A stretch of 64,000 nucleotides of DNA from Carboxylicivirga sp. (GCA_025210475.1 JAOARW010000067.1:1-64000), one strand, 5' to 3'. Numbered from the stretch's first letter, positions 29,525 to 38,751 are shown. The notes: generated by a model from the letters alone, not told the origin. Translations and numbers: made by a program.

Positions 29525-29602
29525 CTTAAATTAAATTTATTGCTGACTACCAATCAGCTTTAAACCAGCAGAGAATACTACCAATATTCTCTGCTTTTTT
29601 AT
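29525..29602 (+). ncRNA. Candidate cis-antisense RNA at the first fecR-susC junction
   Basis: From the antisense -7 box at 29512, a plus-strand RNA would begin near 29525, fold a short hairpin (29542-29558) and a 10-bp hairpin (29568-29594), and end in six T that overlap the fecR stop codon. Predicted length is about 75-78 nt. Cis-antisense RNAs of the DonS type are known at susC leaders in Bacteroides fragilis. Identity with that class is an inference from position and architecture. Confidence 0.45.
29542..29594 (-). promoter_or_regulatory. Tandem same-loop hairpins in the first susC leader
   Basis: On the minus strand the susC leader holds hairpin A (GCAGAGAATA, loop TTGGTAG, TATTCTCTGC), 9 nt, then hairpin B (GCTGA, loop TTGGTAG, TCAGC), then 29 nt to the ATG. 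Both loops are identical. The fecR stop codon lies 4 nt before hairpin A. The second SusC locus has the same layout with different stems. Confidence 0.75.
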
Positions 29603-30756
29603 TTGGAGCGAACTAAAAGACTATTGCCATTTAGCTCAAAACGAACATCTTCTGCAGCCTCTATAATTTCAAGGATATCATTTATTTCATTACTTTTCTT
29701 TGTAAACATCGAAATTCGTTTACTTTGAACCGAGGGGTTCTGGTAAAAAACATCAACCTGATACCATCGCGCTATATCACTAATTATTTGTTTCAACGGC
29801 ATTTTATCATAAACAAACTTGCCATCGCGCCATGCTCCATATACGGATGCATTTACATTATTCAACACTGATGATCCGTCATTTCTGGATATGCTTATCT
29901 GATTATTCGGAACCATCAGTATCCTTTCTTTTTGGGTTGTTAGTTCAATACTGCCTTCAACCAATGTTATTACGTCATTTTTCTCATCGGAATAGTTTCG
30001 TACATTAAACGCCGTACCCAAAACCTTTATTTTTTTGTCATTAAAATTCACAACAAATGGCTTATTCTGATCCTGTGCAACTTCAAAAAACACCTCTCCA
30101 TCAGCAAAAACCTCGCGTGTATCGGCACTAAATTGCTCAGGAAATCGAAGTCGTGATTCTGAATTTAACCATACATGAGTACCATCAGCCAGCAATAAAT
30201 CATATTCCATTCCCTTACTGGTTTGAATTGTATTAAACCTAACTTGATCTGAACCATCGGATTCATCATAACGGGCACCCAAAGAATCAATTTTTATGGT
30301 TGTTTGTCCCTCTTGTGTAGTAATTATTGTATCTGCCGACACCAACTCTAACCATTCACCGTTAGAAAGTTGTAAAAAGGCCTTTCGCTCACCTGGTTTC
30401 ACCAGTTCAACAGAAGCAGATACATCTTTCTTCGGAACATGACTTAATTGATAAACTGAAAAAAATAACAGTAAAGGAATAAGAATTGCAGCTGCATATT
30501 GCATATAACGCTTAAGGTTTAATCTTTTTCGAGTCGTATCCTGAATCGATTTCCAGGCCCTATCCTTATCATTTTCAAACCGTTTATATTGCTTATTCTT
30601 TAGCTGATACAGTTGCCTTTTAATCAACCTTTGAAACAGCACCTTGTTATTATCATCAAGAAGCCATTTATCCAACATCAATCGATCCTCATCTGATAAA
30701 TTACCTTTCAGATAATCACTTATAATTTTAGCTATTTTATCACTGTCACCTATCAT
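29599..30756 (-). CDS. FecR-family anti-sigma factor
   Basis: Inner-membrane regulator that holds the adjacent ECF sigma factor and releases it when the SusC receptor signals through its STN domain. The 385-residue protein has an N-terminal cytoplasmic helical domain (1-80), one membrane segment (about 86-104), a periplasmic FecR domain with GMEYDLLLADGTHVWLNS and VFFEVAQD, and a C-terminal DUF4974-like STN-contact domain ending in LLVRSK. It lies between its cognate sigma factor and susC, the classic order. Confidence 0.94.
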   Translation of the reverse strand: MIGDSDKIAKIISDYLKGNLSDEDRLMLDKWLLDDNNKVLFQRLIKRQLYQLKNKQYKRFENDKDRAWKSIQDTTRKRLNLKRYMQYAAAILIPLLLFFSVYQLSHVPKKDVSASVELVKPGERKAFLQLSNGEWLELVSADTIITTQEGQTTIKIDSLGARYDESDGSDQVRFNTIQTSKGMEYDLLLADGTHVWLNSESRLRFPEQFSADTREVFADGEVFFEVAQDQNKPFVVNFNDKKIKVLGTAFNVRNYSDEKNDVITLVEGSIELTTQKERILMVPNNQISISRNDGSSVLNNVNASVYGAWRDGKFVYDKMPLKQIISDIARWYQVDVFYQNPSVQSKRISMFTKKSNEINDILEIIEAAEDVRFELNGNSLLVRSK

Positions 30757-30910
30757 TTTTCAAATTGCTTTGTTGGTTAAAACACAACATTTATAAAGTG
30801 GGTGACAAAAAATATTGAATATTTACAATCAAATCAAATTACAGAAACACTCTACGAAGTATTTAAACTATTATACTTCAAGATGAATGGTTGCAAAAGG
30901 ACAGATTTGT

Positions 30911-31435
30911 TTAAGTTAATAGATAGACCAAAACCCATTCAAGACCTTTAAGTTTCTCGCGTAACTTTTGGTAAGCTCTTTTTTTAACTGTTTTAATCGT
31001 ATTAATTGTCACATTTATCTCTTCTGCAATTTCAGCGTTTCCCATTCCATCCATCCAACTGTTAATTACAAGCTGTTCCTGGACAGATAATTCTTTAATA
31101 GCGGCCTGAACATGCATAAACACAGTCTCCTCTATAATTCCTTCTTCAACAGTAGGTAAGTCATGAGAATCATCTTCAAATTTATTGGGATGGTTTTTAC
31201 GAAGGTAATTTAATGATGCATTTCTAACGGAATAAAAAAGGTATGTTTTAACCGCTTTCTCATTGTTAAAATCTTTCTTTTTTCGCCAGAAAGCTGTAAA
31301 AAAATCCTGTACGATATCGTCATTAACAAGGTCATCAGAAATAAAACGACTGGCATACGAACGCAACGGAGAGTAGTATTTATCAAACAAATACTTAAAA
31401 GTATCCTGATTAAAAAGCATCCGATTTTCTACCAT
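30911..31435 (-). CDS. ECF-type RNA polymerase sigma factor
   Basis: Extracytoplasmic-function sigma-70 factor expected to switch on the downstream uptake operon. The 174-residue protein has region 2 with DDLVNDDIVQDFFTAFWRKK and region 4 with a helix-turn-helix in MGNAEIAEEINVTINTIKTVKKRA. Start at 31435 is used; a second ATG five codons on is also possible. A -7 box lies 23 bp upstream. The cognate anti-sigma factor follows after about 150 bp. Confidence 0.93.
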   Translation of the reverse strand: MVENRMLFNQDTFKYLFDKYYSPLRSYASRFISDDLVNDDIVQDFFTAFWRKKKDFNNEKAVKTYLFYSVRNASLNYLRKNHPNKFEDDSHDLPTVEEGIIEETVFMHVQAAIKELSVQEQLVINSWMDGMGNAEIAEEINVTINTIKTVKKRAYQKLREKLKGLEWVLVYLLT

Positions 31436-31457
31436 AGTACATCCCAGTAATTGAACG

Positions 31458-31465
31458 CAAAAATA
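31458..31465 (-). promoter_or_regulatory. Putative -7 box for the first ECF sigma gene
   Basis: TATTTTTG on the minus strand fits the housekeeping TAnnTTTG consensus and predicts a leader of about 15 nt. No clear -33 box. Confidence 0.45.
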
Positions 31466-31555
31466 AAGGTTTTCGATTAATATTGGCTATCAGGTATTGA
31501 ATTCGATTAAATAAATGCCCAATCAAACCTCTCTTATTGCTACTAAAAAGTACTA

Positions 31556-32128
31556 TTAATTCTCAGCAATATAAATAAGAACTGGTATTGGAATAGTCAT
31601 ATCTCCTTGTATCGAATACAAAGGTCCTCCTGCATATTTTGATAACATTGAATCGGAAAAAGTATACGCACCACCACCGGCATACTGACTGATTAAATTG
31701 CCAGAGACAGAAAACAAAGGTCGTCCACCATATTCTGATAATACCGAATTCGTCCATTTATATTTTGGTCCGTGACCATGTATATGAAGAAGTTGTCCGT
31801 CAAAGCTGGCTATACGCCCTCCGGCATAAGTATCCAGATAAGTACCATCCCAAGTATACTGTGCCGAACCAGCATAGCTCGAAATAATGGTTTGCTTAGC
31901 CTTTGGTGCCATGCGGTTTACCGGTGAAAACTCCTGGTTTCGGGTAGTAGCATTATGATATTCTTCAGCTGATCTAAATGGTGCAGTCATGTTCTCATCA
32001 TACTGCATTGATTTATTAGTTCCTGCTTTTGATTTTTTATAAATACGCCATGCCCGATAACCTGCAAATACTGCTGCCAGTCCAAACAGTGAGTAAGAAA
32101 TCATTTGCGTTTTTAAATCGATGAGCAT
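31556..32128 (-). CDS. Membrane-anchored beta-repeat protein, 190 aa
   Basis: Not firmly recognised. One N-terminal hydrophobic segment (about 9-26) is followed by a basic patch and a linker. From about residue 85 there are tandem repeats of roughly 20-25 residues with the pattern W/F-x-x-x-x-L-x-x-Y-A-G-G-x-x-x-S, for example LDTYAGGRIASF, LSEYGGRPLFSV, ISQYAGGGAYTF and LSKYAGGPLYSI. This resembles small all-beta repeat folds such as the four-fold beta flower, but that assignment is a guess. It lies upstream of the ECF sigma gene with a 120-bp gap and is probably a separate unit. Confidence 0.75.
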   Translation of the reverse strand: MLIDLKTQMISYSLFGLAAVFAGYRAWRIYKKSKAGTNKSMQYDENMTAPFRSAEEYHNATTRNQEFSPVNRMAPKAKQTIISSYAGSAQYTWDGTYLDTYAGGRIASFDGQLLHIHGHGPKYKWTNSVLSEYGGRPLFSVSGNLISQYAGGGAYTFSDSMLSKYAGGPLYSIQGDMTIPIPVLIYIAEN

Positions 32129-32218
32129 GATAATTATATTTTAAACAACTATGTAGCTCAACTCATAACTTAACATTGAAAAAAGTTAGATAAACAGTAT
32201 TTGGTTAACTAATGACCG

Positions 32219-32226
32219 CAAATATA
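32219..32226 (-). promoter_or_regulatory. Putative -7 box for the beta-repeat gene
   Basis: TATATTTG on the minus strand fits TAnnTTTG and predicts a leader of about 85 nt. Single-box evidence only. Confidence 0.35.
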
Positions 32227-32517
32227 TACCTTATTATTTTAGAAGTAATTTATCTCTGTACTTTATAAAAGTACTAGAGTCATTCCTTACCTATTCAACA
32301 AGCTCTAAATGCTATTTATCCCTCCGTCATCCTGTTTATCCCAGCATGGGTACAATAATCCCTTTCGCTTATATAATAAGGAATGTAAGCGTTTATAATT
32401 CTACTTTTGGAATGAAAATTTTGGATTCAAAATCTCCCATAAAACAGAATTGACATCTGTATAAATTGGCTCAAATAGGAGTTTCCATTACATCAGTAAG
32501 CAATAAATAATAACAAT
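32227..32517. other. Divergent intergenic region before the GH18 gene
   Basis: Together with 32129-32226 this forms a 389-bp gap between divergent genes. It contains the two flanking -7 boxes (32219 minus, 32402 plus). No RNA gene or ORF is supported. Confidence 0.5.
32402..32409 (+). promoter_or_regulatory. Putative -7 box for the GH18 gene
   Basis: TACTTTTG fits TAnnTTTG, 108 bp before the ATG, predicting a leader of about 100 nt. No well-spaced -33 box. Confidence 0.4.
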
Positions 32518-33441
32518 ATGAAGCAAATATCTTTAATAATCATTGCAACAATATTTATGGGTGGAATAAATGCCCAAAAACGTGTCGTTGGTTATATACC
32601 GGATAGAAGTGTGGCAAATATGACCAGTGAAGTATTTGAAACGATAACAGACGCCATCTATTTTGGCATTGACGCTGATGGACAGGGAAATATTGGACTT
32701 GATAAAATAGCAGATGATTTAAATCGACTCAATGATTTAATCAAGGGGCGACCGGTCAAGCTAAGTGTTTGTTTTGGCGGATGGGGTAAATCAGATTTCT
32801 TTATTGAGATGACTGCCGATGAAAGTAAGCGAGCCAATTTTGTAAGGCAAACCTTGGAAATGAGTCAGAAATACAACTTAAGCGGTATTGACATAGATTG
32901 GGAATTTCCAAAAAACAAGGCTCAAAAAGAAGGATTTCGAATGCTTATAAAGGATTTATATGAAACACTCAACCCAGAGGGCATTGACATAACAGTAGCT
33001 GTTGGCTTCTGGAATAAGCAGGCACGACTAACGGCTTCGGTAGAACCATATATTAGTGGCGTTAACCTGATGTTATACGATAATTTTAGCCCTTTCAAAG
33101 GGCAAGCTTCCTATAGCCTGGTGAAACGATCTGCCAAACGCTTTATGCGACATGGAATCCCGTCTGAAAAAATTTTTGCAGGCGTTCCTTTTTACGGCCG
33201 TCATCGCTGGAAATGGAACAAAGCTATGTCTTACAGGGATGTGGAGGGATTGTCAGATGCCATCAGTCCAAAGGGTGTATTTAATGGCTACTTCTTTGAT
33301 GTACCGAAAACGCTGGGGCCTAAACTACAATTGATAGAGGAATTAAAGCTGGGGGGGATAATGATATGGGAATTGGGGCAAGATGTAGATATTCGCCACC
33401 CTAAATCCTTGTTAAAGTACATTGGTGAAAACATCCAATAA
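32518..33441 (+). CDS. Glycoside hydrolase family 18 protein
   Basis: Secreted or periplasmic chitinase-like or endo-N-acetylglucosaminidase-like enzyme. The 307-residue protein has a signal peptide ending in GINAQ, a TIM barrel, and the family signature DIDWE with the catalytic acid Glu129, preceded by LSVCFGGWG on strand 3. There is no chitin-binding module. It stands alone on the plus strand between two minus-strand operons, so its substrate link to either is uncertain. Confidence 0.92.
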   Translation: MKQISLIIIATIFMGGINAQKRVVGYIPDRSVANMTSEVFETITDAIYFGIDADGQGNIGLDKIADDLNRLNDLIKGRPVKLSVCFGGWGKSDFFIEMTADESKRANFVRQTLEMSQKYNLSGIDIDWEFPKNKAQKEGFRMLIKDLYETLNPEGIDITVAVGFWNKQARLTASVEPYISGVNLMLYDNFSPFKGQASYSLVKRSAKRFMRHGIPSEKIFAGVPFYGRHRWKWNKAMSYRDVEGLSDAISPKGVFNGYFFDVPKTLGPKLQLIEELKLGGIMIWELGQDVDIRHPKSLLKYIGENIQ

Positions 33442-33492
33442 AACACTGCTGGAATGCCAGGTATATTGGTCTATTTCTTCTGATAGACACTA

Positions 33493-33539
33493 AAGGAGGT
33501 CATCCCGGAATTTTATCAAGTTCCTTGGATGACCTCCTT
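33493..33539. terminator. Bidirectional terminator
   Basis: AAGGAGGTCATCC (33493-33505) pairs with GGATGACCTCCTT (33527-33539), with further internal pairing. It lies between the convergent GH18 and six-hairpin glycosidase genes. Confidence 0.75.
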
Positions 33540-33556
33540 AAACTATAAGCTATTCT

Positions 33557-36205
33557 TTACAGTCGCACTAACCTGATCTGATCAATTAAAGCCTCATTGA
33601 TATCGCCATCCATATTCACATTCCAGTCTTTTAAATCAATCTGAAGTTTATTCTTCCCTTTATTTAAGTTAACTTTTATGCCATTGGAATAGCCCCAGTC
33701 CGACCACTCATCTTTTCCTCGCTGTGGCATTACCAATGTTCCGTTTACTTTTCCATTAACCGTTAGCGTCCTGATACAGCAATTGTTATCCGTATTCCAT
33801 GGACCCGTTCCATTAGCGTAACGACAATCCAGTAGATATTCGCCTGCTCTTTCAGATTCAACTACAAATTCCATATTGGTATGGCTAGTGGTACTGGTTT
33901 TTATAAAGCCCGATCCCCTATAGTTTATATATGGCAAAGTAGATTTTTGATAGGTATCCTCAGCTTCCAGCAATAATTCACCGGACTTGACTAATATTGG
34001 CTCACTACAAAATGATTCCTGACCAGTTGCATCAACAACTGTCACTGCATATTCGGCCACATCATCCGCATTTATGGAGTATTGAGTTGCCGATGTGGAA
34101 TGAATGAAATTACCATTTTGGTACACCTTATATTCTTTAGCTCCAGTTACAGGTTTCCACTTTAAAGTTGAATCAGTAATTGTTGCAGTTGTATTGGACA
34201 AACTAAAGCTGTTTTCAACCAAGTTAATACCTCGCTGTTTGAAAGAATTATCGGCCATTCGAATGATAACAGAATGCCTTCCTTTTATATCACTACTGAT
34301 GAATGGTCGTTCGAATCGTTTCCCATCCACAATAAACTCGCGAACACGGTTACCATGACCTTCGACAGTAATATCCAACACTGCCTGTCGATATCTGAAG
34401 TTACTTAGCTTTCTTACACCTCCGTATGCTTTGGGAATAACAGGCTGAAAGTGGAGGCCATCAGTCTTGAAATTTATACCCATAAAAACCCGATGAACCA
34501 TTGCCAGATTACCTGCCATACTCCATAGCATTCGATGCGAATTAATTTCCGTTCCAAAATAATCGCCATTTCCTGCTACAAAATTCTCATAATTCGTCAG
34601 GAATAAAGCCCCGGCACGGTAAAGCGAGGCCAAACCATGATTTAAAACAGCCTCGTTAGCAGTTTTAGCAGCAGCTAAATTCCAGTAGGATTGTACAAAT
34701 GGCCATATACCATTATTGTGGTATGGTGGTATACCTGGAATCTGTGGATATATACAAGTTGCACCAAATGCTGTTAAAGGTGATTTCGATACGATCGATT
34801 CTGATTTATCCTGATTGGCCACATCAAATAATATTGCCAAGGCCTCTCCTAAAGCTTCGTAGCGTGGCGATAGAATTAAAGATGATCGACCATACAAGTA
34901 CTGGCCATAATATCCTTTGTCGCTCATCCACAAATGATCATTGATTCCTTTTTTAATAGACTCGGCACGCTTTTGATAAACAGCATAGGGTTCTTGTAAT
35001 ATTTTACTCATTTCAATCAGAATCTGGTGAGCCCGATAATGCACAACATTGGTACCAAGACACTCCGAAACATAAATATCTTTGTTATCCATCCACTTGG
35101 GATATGTCTGTTCGCGCCAATCCAAAAACGAAGATTCCCCCCGAAACATCCCTGTTTCTTTATTCCAGAGCACTTTAAAATCGTCGTCAAGGGTGTTTTT
35201 AATAATGGCATAGGCCGTTTTCAGCCAATCTTCATCGCCCGTTACTTTATACACTTCCCATGCCCCCAGTGCCCAGGTGGTGCGATCAGAAGACACCGGC
35301 CAGGCTCCTCCAGAACCAGTATCCTGAATAATCCGATCATTTTTCACCTTCTTCATCAAACTGATTCGTGCTACTTCCGGCTCGTGATAAGCAAAAGCCA
35401 GTAAAATGCTGTAGCTGACATCGCGGGTCCATACCCCACCCCACTTGGCTCCGGTACGCAATGTACTGTCCGCTTCAATGTTAAGTCTGGCTTCTTCAAG
35501 AGACATATTAAATAAAGCATCCACTATGGGCTGATCGGAATGATAAACGGGTTTATCAGAAACATCGACCGTTGGTTTCCAAGTTTTTTCTTTTTGGGTA
35601 TGCGCATCATATGGATTTAATATGAGTTTTAGCTCAAATACACCATCTCCGTCATCATCCTTCAAGCGAAGTCCATTTTCATCCAGATTGGAGAAATCCC
35701 AGGATAAAGGATAAGCTCCACCAGCAATGTAAACTCCCTTAAAGTCTTCGCGAGCAATGCGACTACCATCAAAAGCTTCATAATACCCTTGCTGTTCAAA
35801 CTGTTTCAGTACCGGATTCATATCCACTCTAAAAGTATACTCATAGTTAGGTGGCAACATACCTATGGACTCACCTGGTTCCGAAACCGGCTTCTCTCCG
35901 AATTTCAGTATCGGGGATTCGTGTTCGTTTTTAATCACAATACGATGATCCAAACCCGATGGATTTTCATTATCCTTCTCGTTAATACTAAACTTAAAAG
36001 TGATCAGTCTGGAATAATTCTCATGTGCCAGACTCTGATAATTGGATGTTAGGCTTTTGTCGGGATTAACACTGGCTCTGTTTGCTCCCTGAGTCACTCC
36101 ATCCTTAAATACGGTAAATTGATCGGATTGATAAAGGACATCAGACTTGGTCTGACAAGCAAAAACAACCAGGCTAAGCAATGCCAAATTTAAAATTATC
36201 TTCAT
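33557..36205 (-). CDS. Six-hairpin glycosidase with FnIII-like and CBM6/35-like domains
   Basis: Large lipoprotein hydrolase, last gene of the probable dextran operon. The 882-residue protein has a lipoprotein signal peptide ending in VVFAC, an N-terminal beta-sandwich region (about 20-220), an (alpha/alpha)6-type catalytic region (about 225-640) with GGVWTRDVSYSILLAF and SFLDWREQTYPKWM, a FnIII-like segment (about 660-735) and a C-terminal carbohydrate-binding module (about 740-882) starting at LLLEAEDTYQKS. The catalytic part resembles GH63/MGH1-type six-hairpin enzymes, but the exact family and linkage cannot be set by eye. It follows the GH31 gene after a 65-bp gap. Confidence 0.8.
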   Translation of the reverse strand: MKIILNLALLSLVVFACQTKSDVLYQSDQFTVFKDGVTQGANRASVNPDKSLTSNYQSLAHENYSRLITFKFSINEKDNENPSGLDHRIVIKNEHESPILKFGEKPVSEPGESIGMLPPNYEYTFRVDMNPVLKQFEQQGYYEAFDGSRIAREDFKGVYIAGGAYPLSWDFSNLDENGLRLKDDDGDGVFELKLILNPYDAHTQKEKTWKPTVDVSDKPVYHSDQPIVDALFNMSLEEARLNIEADSTLRTGAKWGGVWTRDVSYSILLAFAYHEPEVARISLMKKVKNDRIIQDTGSGGAWPVSSDRTTWALGAWEVYKVTGDEDWLKTAYAIIKNTLDDDFKVLWNKETGMFRGESSFLDWREQTYPKWMDNKDIYVSECLGTNVVHYRAHQILIEMSKILQEPYAVYQKRAESIKKGINDHLWMSDKGYYGQYLYGRSSLILSPRYEALGEALAILFDVANQDKSESIVSKSPLTAFGATCIYPQIPGIPPYHNNGIWPFVQSYWNLAAAKTANEAVLNHGLASLYRAGALFLTNYENFVAGNGDYFGTEINSHRMLWSMAGNLAMVHRVFMGINFKTDGLHFQPVIPKAYGGVRKLSNFRYRQAVLDITVEGHGNRVREFIVDGKRFERPFISSDIKGRHSVIIRMADNSFKQRGINLVENSFSLSNTTATITDSTLKWKPVTGAKEYKVYQNGNFIHSTSATQYSINADDVAEYAVTVVDATGQESFCSEPILVKSGELLLEAEDTYQKSTLPYINYRGSGFIKTSTTSHTNMEFVVESERAGEYLLDCRYANGTGPWNTDNNCCIRTLTVNGKVNGTLVMPQRGKDEWSDWGYSNGIKVNLNKGKNKLQIDLKDWNVNMDGDINEALIDQIRLVRL

Positions 36206-36270
36206 TGGTTTTATTTTTCTACGATAGGTGTTTAGTGTATTTCTATTTTAAGATATAATGCATTAATCAT

Positions 36271-38751
36271 TTATTCAACTACCAAATGGTAAGCTGGTTG
36301 ACCCGAAGGAACAGCGATTGTTAGCACCTGATCAACTTTATCCCAATAATAACTGGTTTTACTTGGTGTCTCAAAAGGATTACCTGATAAATTTCCTTTT
36401 TTAACCTTCTTACCATCAATTGAAACTAAAGTTGGTTTTTTATCTAAATTTAAACGATAAAAAACATGACGAGACCTTAAGCTATAATTACCTTTCGCAT
36501 GCTCCTTGTACGTGATGTTATAATGATTCTTGCTTTTCTGAGCTGTCAATTCACGCATACCATATACATCTTTTTTGTAGCTATTGCTTTCCCCATCATC
36601 TTCATAAAGCGCGAATCGGGCTTTTTTATTTGATGGGTAAACATTAATTATCAAAGGATAAGTTTCCTTTTCATTGATAAATTGCATCACCGGCATGGTT
36701 GGAACGATGGCGCCTTTTTTTACGAATACAGGAATGTCTTCCAAAGTTACCGGATATTCAATCCATTGCTTGCCCTTGTATACCTGATTGGGATTAAAAA
36801 AATCGATCCATTCACCACGGGGCAGATAAACCCGCTTAATGCTTGCTGCTTCTTCAACAACAGGAGCAACCAATAGGTTTTCACCTAATAAAAACTGGCT
36901 ATCCAGATTAAAAACCTGTGGATCGTCGGAATATTCCATCAACAATGGTCGAACCAATGGCCAGCCTTTATCAAAGGCTTCGCGGGCATACGTATAGATA
37001 TATGGAAACAAACGATACTTTAATTCAATTGCCTCTTTCACAATCCGCTCAGCTTCTTCGCCAAACAACCAGGGTTCCACCGCATTATTCCCTTCGTGAT
37101 GAATGCGACTTAATGGATTAAAAGCCCCAAACTGAAGCCAACGGATGTACAGTTCACTCATCTCGTCATAATCGTTGATATCGCCACAATAGCCGGATAT
37201 ATCGCAACTCCAGAAAGGTATTAAGCCCATGCCCGATGATAGCATTAAAGGTATTTGCGCTGATAACTGATTCCAGCCATTACAAGGATTGTTACCATTA
37301 CCGGCATCTCCTGACCAACCAAAGGTATAACGCTGTAATCCAGCATATCCGGCCCTTGTCATTTGAAAAATCCGTTGATTCGGATTATGCTTTTCAAACT
37401 GCTCGGTAACTACTTTGTCCCATGTAAAGCCGTATACATTGTGTATTTCAGCATGATTACCATCGTGATGCTGCATGTTTAACCGGTCAACAGCTTCTTC
37501 GTTACTCCAAGCCGGTTCGCCCATATCAGTCCAGAAACCTTTAACACCATCCTTAATAACTTTCTGCTGATAATTGCCCCACCAGTCAGCTACCTCAGGA
37601 TTTGTAAAGTCAACCACTCCACAATTTCCGCCCCATGGCCATGGCATATCGTAGCTCTTTTGCGTCCGTTTATCTTTGGTAAAATATCTCAGACTATCTG
37701 CTTCATTCCATTGTTGCTTATTGGCTTGCGATATCACCGGATCTTGCGAAACCACAACCTTAAATCCCATTTCAGCCAGATCAGAAAGCATCTTTTGGGG
37801 ATTTTCATAATTTCCTTCTCGCCACTCAAAATCCTGTAAATGCTGTGTCCAACCAATATCCTGATAGATGATGTCACAAGGAATTTCTCGTTGACGATAA
37901 CCCTCGGCAATTTCGCGGGTTAAGGATTCTGTAGTTAATAATCCACGGCATTGAGAAAAACCCAAAGCCCAGGCTGGTGGCATAATCGCCTTACCAGTTA
38001 GCTTTGTATAATTGCTTAACATTTGCTTAATGGTAGGTCCATAGATAAAATAATACTGCATTTGACCATCGGGAGCCGAAAAAGAATAACAATCGTTTGC
38101 AGCCTTACCAAAATCAAATGTTGATTTAAACGTATTGTCAAAAAAGATTCCGTAACCCTCGCTGCTCATAAAAAACGGAATGCTTTTATATAAAGGATCA
38201 CTATCGGGGCTATAGCAAGGTTTATCACTGTTCCACATGGTAAAACTTTGTCCGCGACGATTGATATTACCATTCTTTTCTCCCAATCCATAAATACGCT
38301 CATTGGGTTTCAGTACTTTCACCGATGCTATGTGATTTTGCTCTTTTTTAAAACCTAATTGCTTATAATCAGCCATCAGTTCTTTCTGCCATTTATCAAA
38401 AATACTAATGGAAAAAGGTGATTTCTGAACACGAACAATTAGTTTGGAAGTATAAATTTCATAACTCCCGGATTGTTCATTCAAATTGATTTTCGAATTG
38501 TTTTGCTCTTGCTCAATAAGGGCATAGGAAGCTCTTATCTCATTTAAAGTATCGGTATAGGTAATTTTAATTATCTCTGAGCTAAACTGCTCGAGGTGAA
38601 CGTTTATACCATTCTCACAATTAAAAATAACTACATTATCTTTTACACTGTGTCCTATACATTTGCCGGGCACCTGCGACTGCAGCTCCAAAGCACTTGT
38701 CCATAGACCTATGACACAGAACAGTATTGCTAATTTTATTTTTAAGGACAT
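36271..38751 (-). CDS. GH31 alpha-glucosidase
   Basis: Exo-acting alpha-glucosidase, probably trimming isomalto-oligosaccharides in the periplasm. The 826-residue protein has a cleavable signal peptide with no lipobox, an N-terminal beta-sandwich, the TIM barrel with nucleophile Asp409 in GFWTDMGEPAW and acid/base Asp482 in FGWSGDAGN, the segment PLSRIHHEG, and C-terminal beta domains. Dextran loci of Bacteroides carry a GH31 enzyme next to GH66, as here. Confidence 0.94.
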   Translation of the reverse strand: MSLKIKLAILFCVIGLWTSALELQSQVPGKCIGHSVKDNVVIFNCENGINVHLEQFSSEIIKITYTDTLNEIRASYALIEQEQNNSKINLNEQSGSYEIYTSKLIVRVQKSPFSISIFDKWQKELMADYKQLGFKKEQNHIASVKVLKPNERIYGLGEKNGNINRRGQSFTMWNSDKPCYSPDSDPLYKSIPFFMSSEGYGIFFDNTFKSTFDFGKAANDCYSFSAPDGQMQYYFIYGPTIKQMLSNYTKLTGKAIMPPAWALGFSQCRGLLTTESLTREIAEGYRQREIPCDIIYQDIGWTQHLQDFEWREGNYENPQKMLSDLAEMGFKVVVSQDPVISQANKQQWNEADSLRYFTKDKRTQKSYDMPWPWGGNCGVVDFTNPEVADWWGNYQQKVIKDGVKGFWTDMGEPAWSNEEAVDRLNMQHHDGNHAEIHNVYGFTWDKVVTEQFEKHNPNQRIFQMTRAGYAGLQRYTFGWSGDAGNGNNPCNGWNQLSAQIPLMLSSGMGLIPFWSCDISGYCGDINDYDEMSELYIRWLQFGAFNPLSRIHHEGNNAVEPWLFGEEAERIVKEAIELKYRLFPYIYTYAREAFDKGWPLVRPLLMEYSDDPQVFNLDSQFLLGENLLVAPVVEEAASIKRVYLPRGEWIDFFNPNQVYKGKQWIEYPVTLEDIPVFVKKGAIVPTMPVMQFINEKETYPLIINVYPSNKKARFALYEDDGESNSYKKDVYGMRELTAQKSKNHYNITYKEHAKGNYSLRSRHVFYRLNLDKKPTLVSIDGKKVKKGNLSGNPFETPSKTSYYWDKVDQVLTIAVPSGQPAYHLVVE

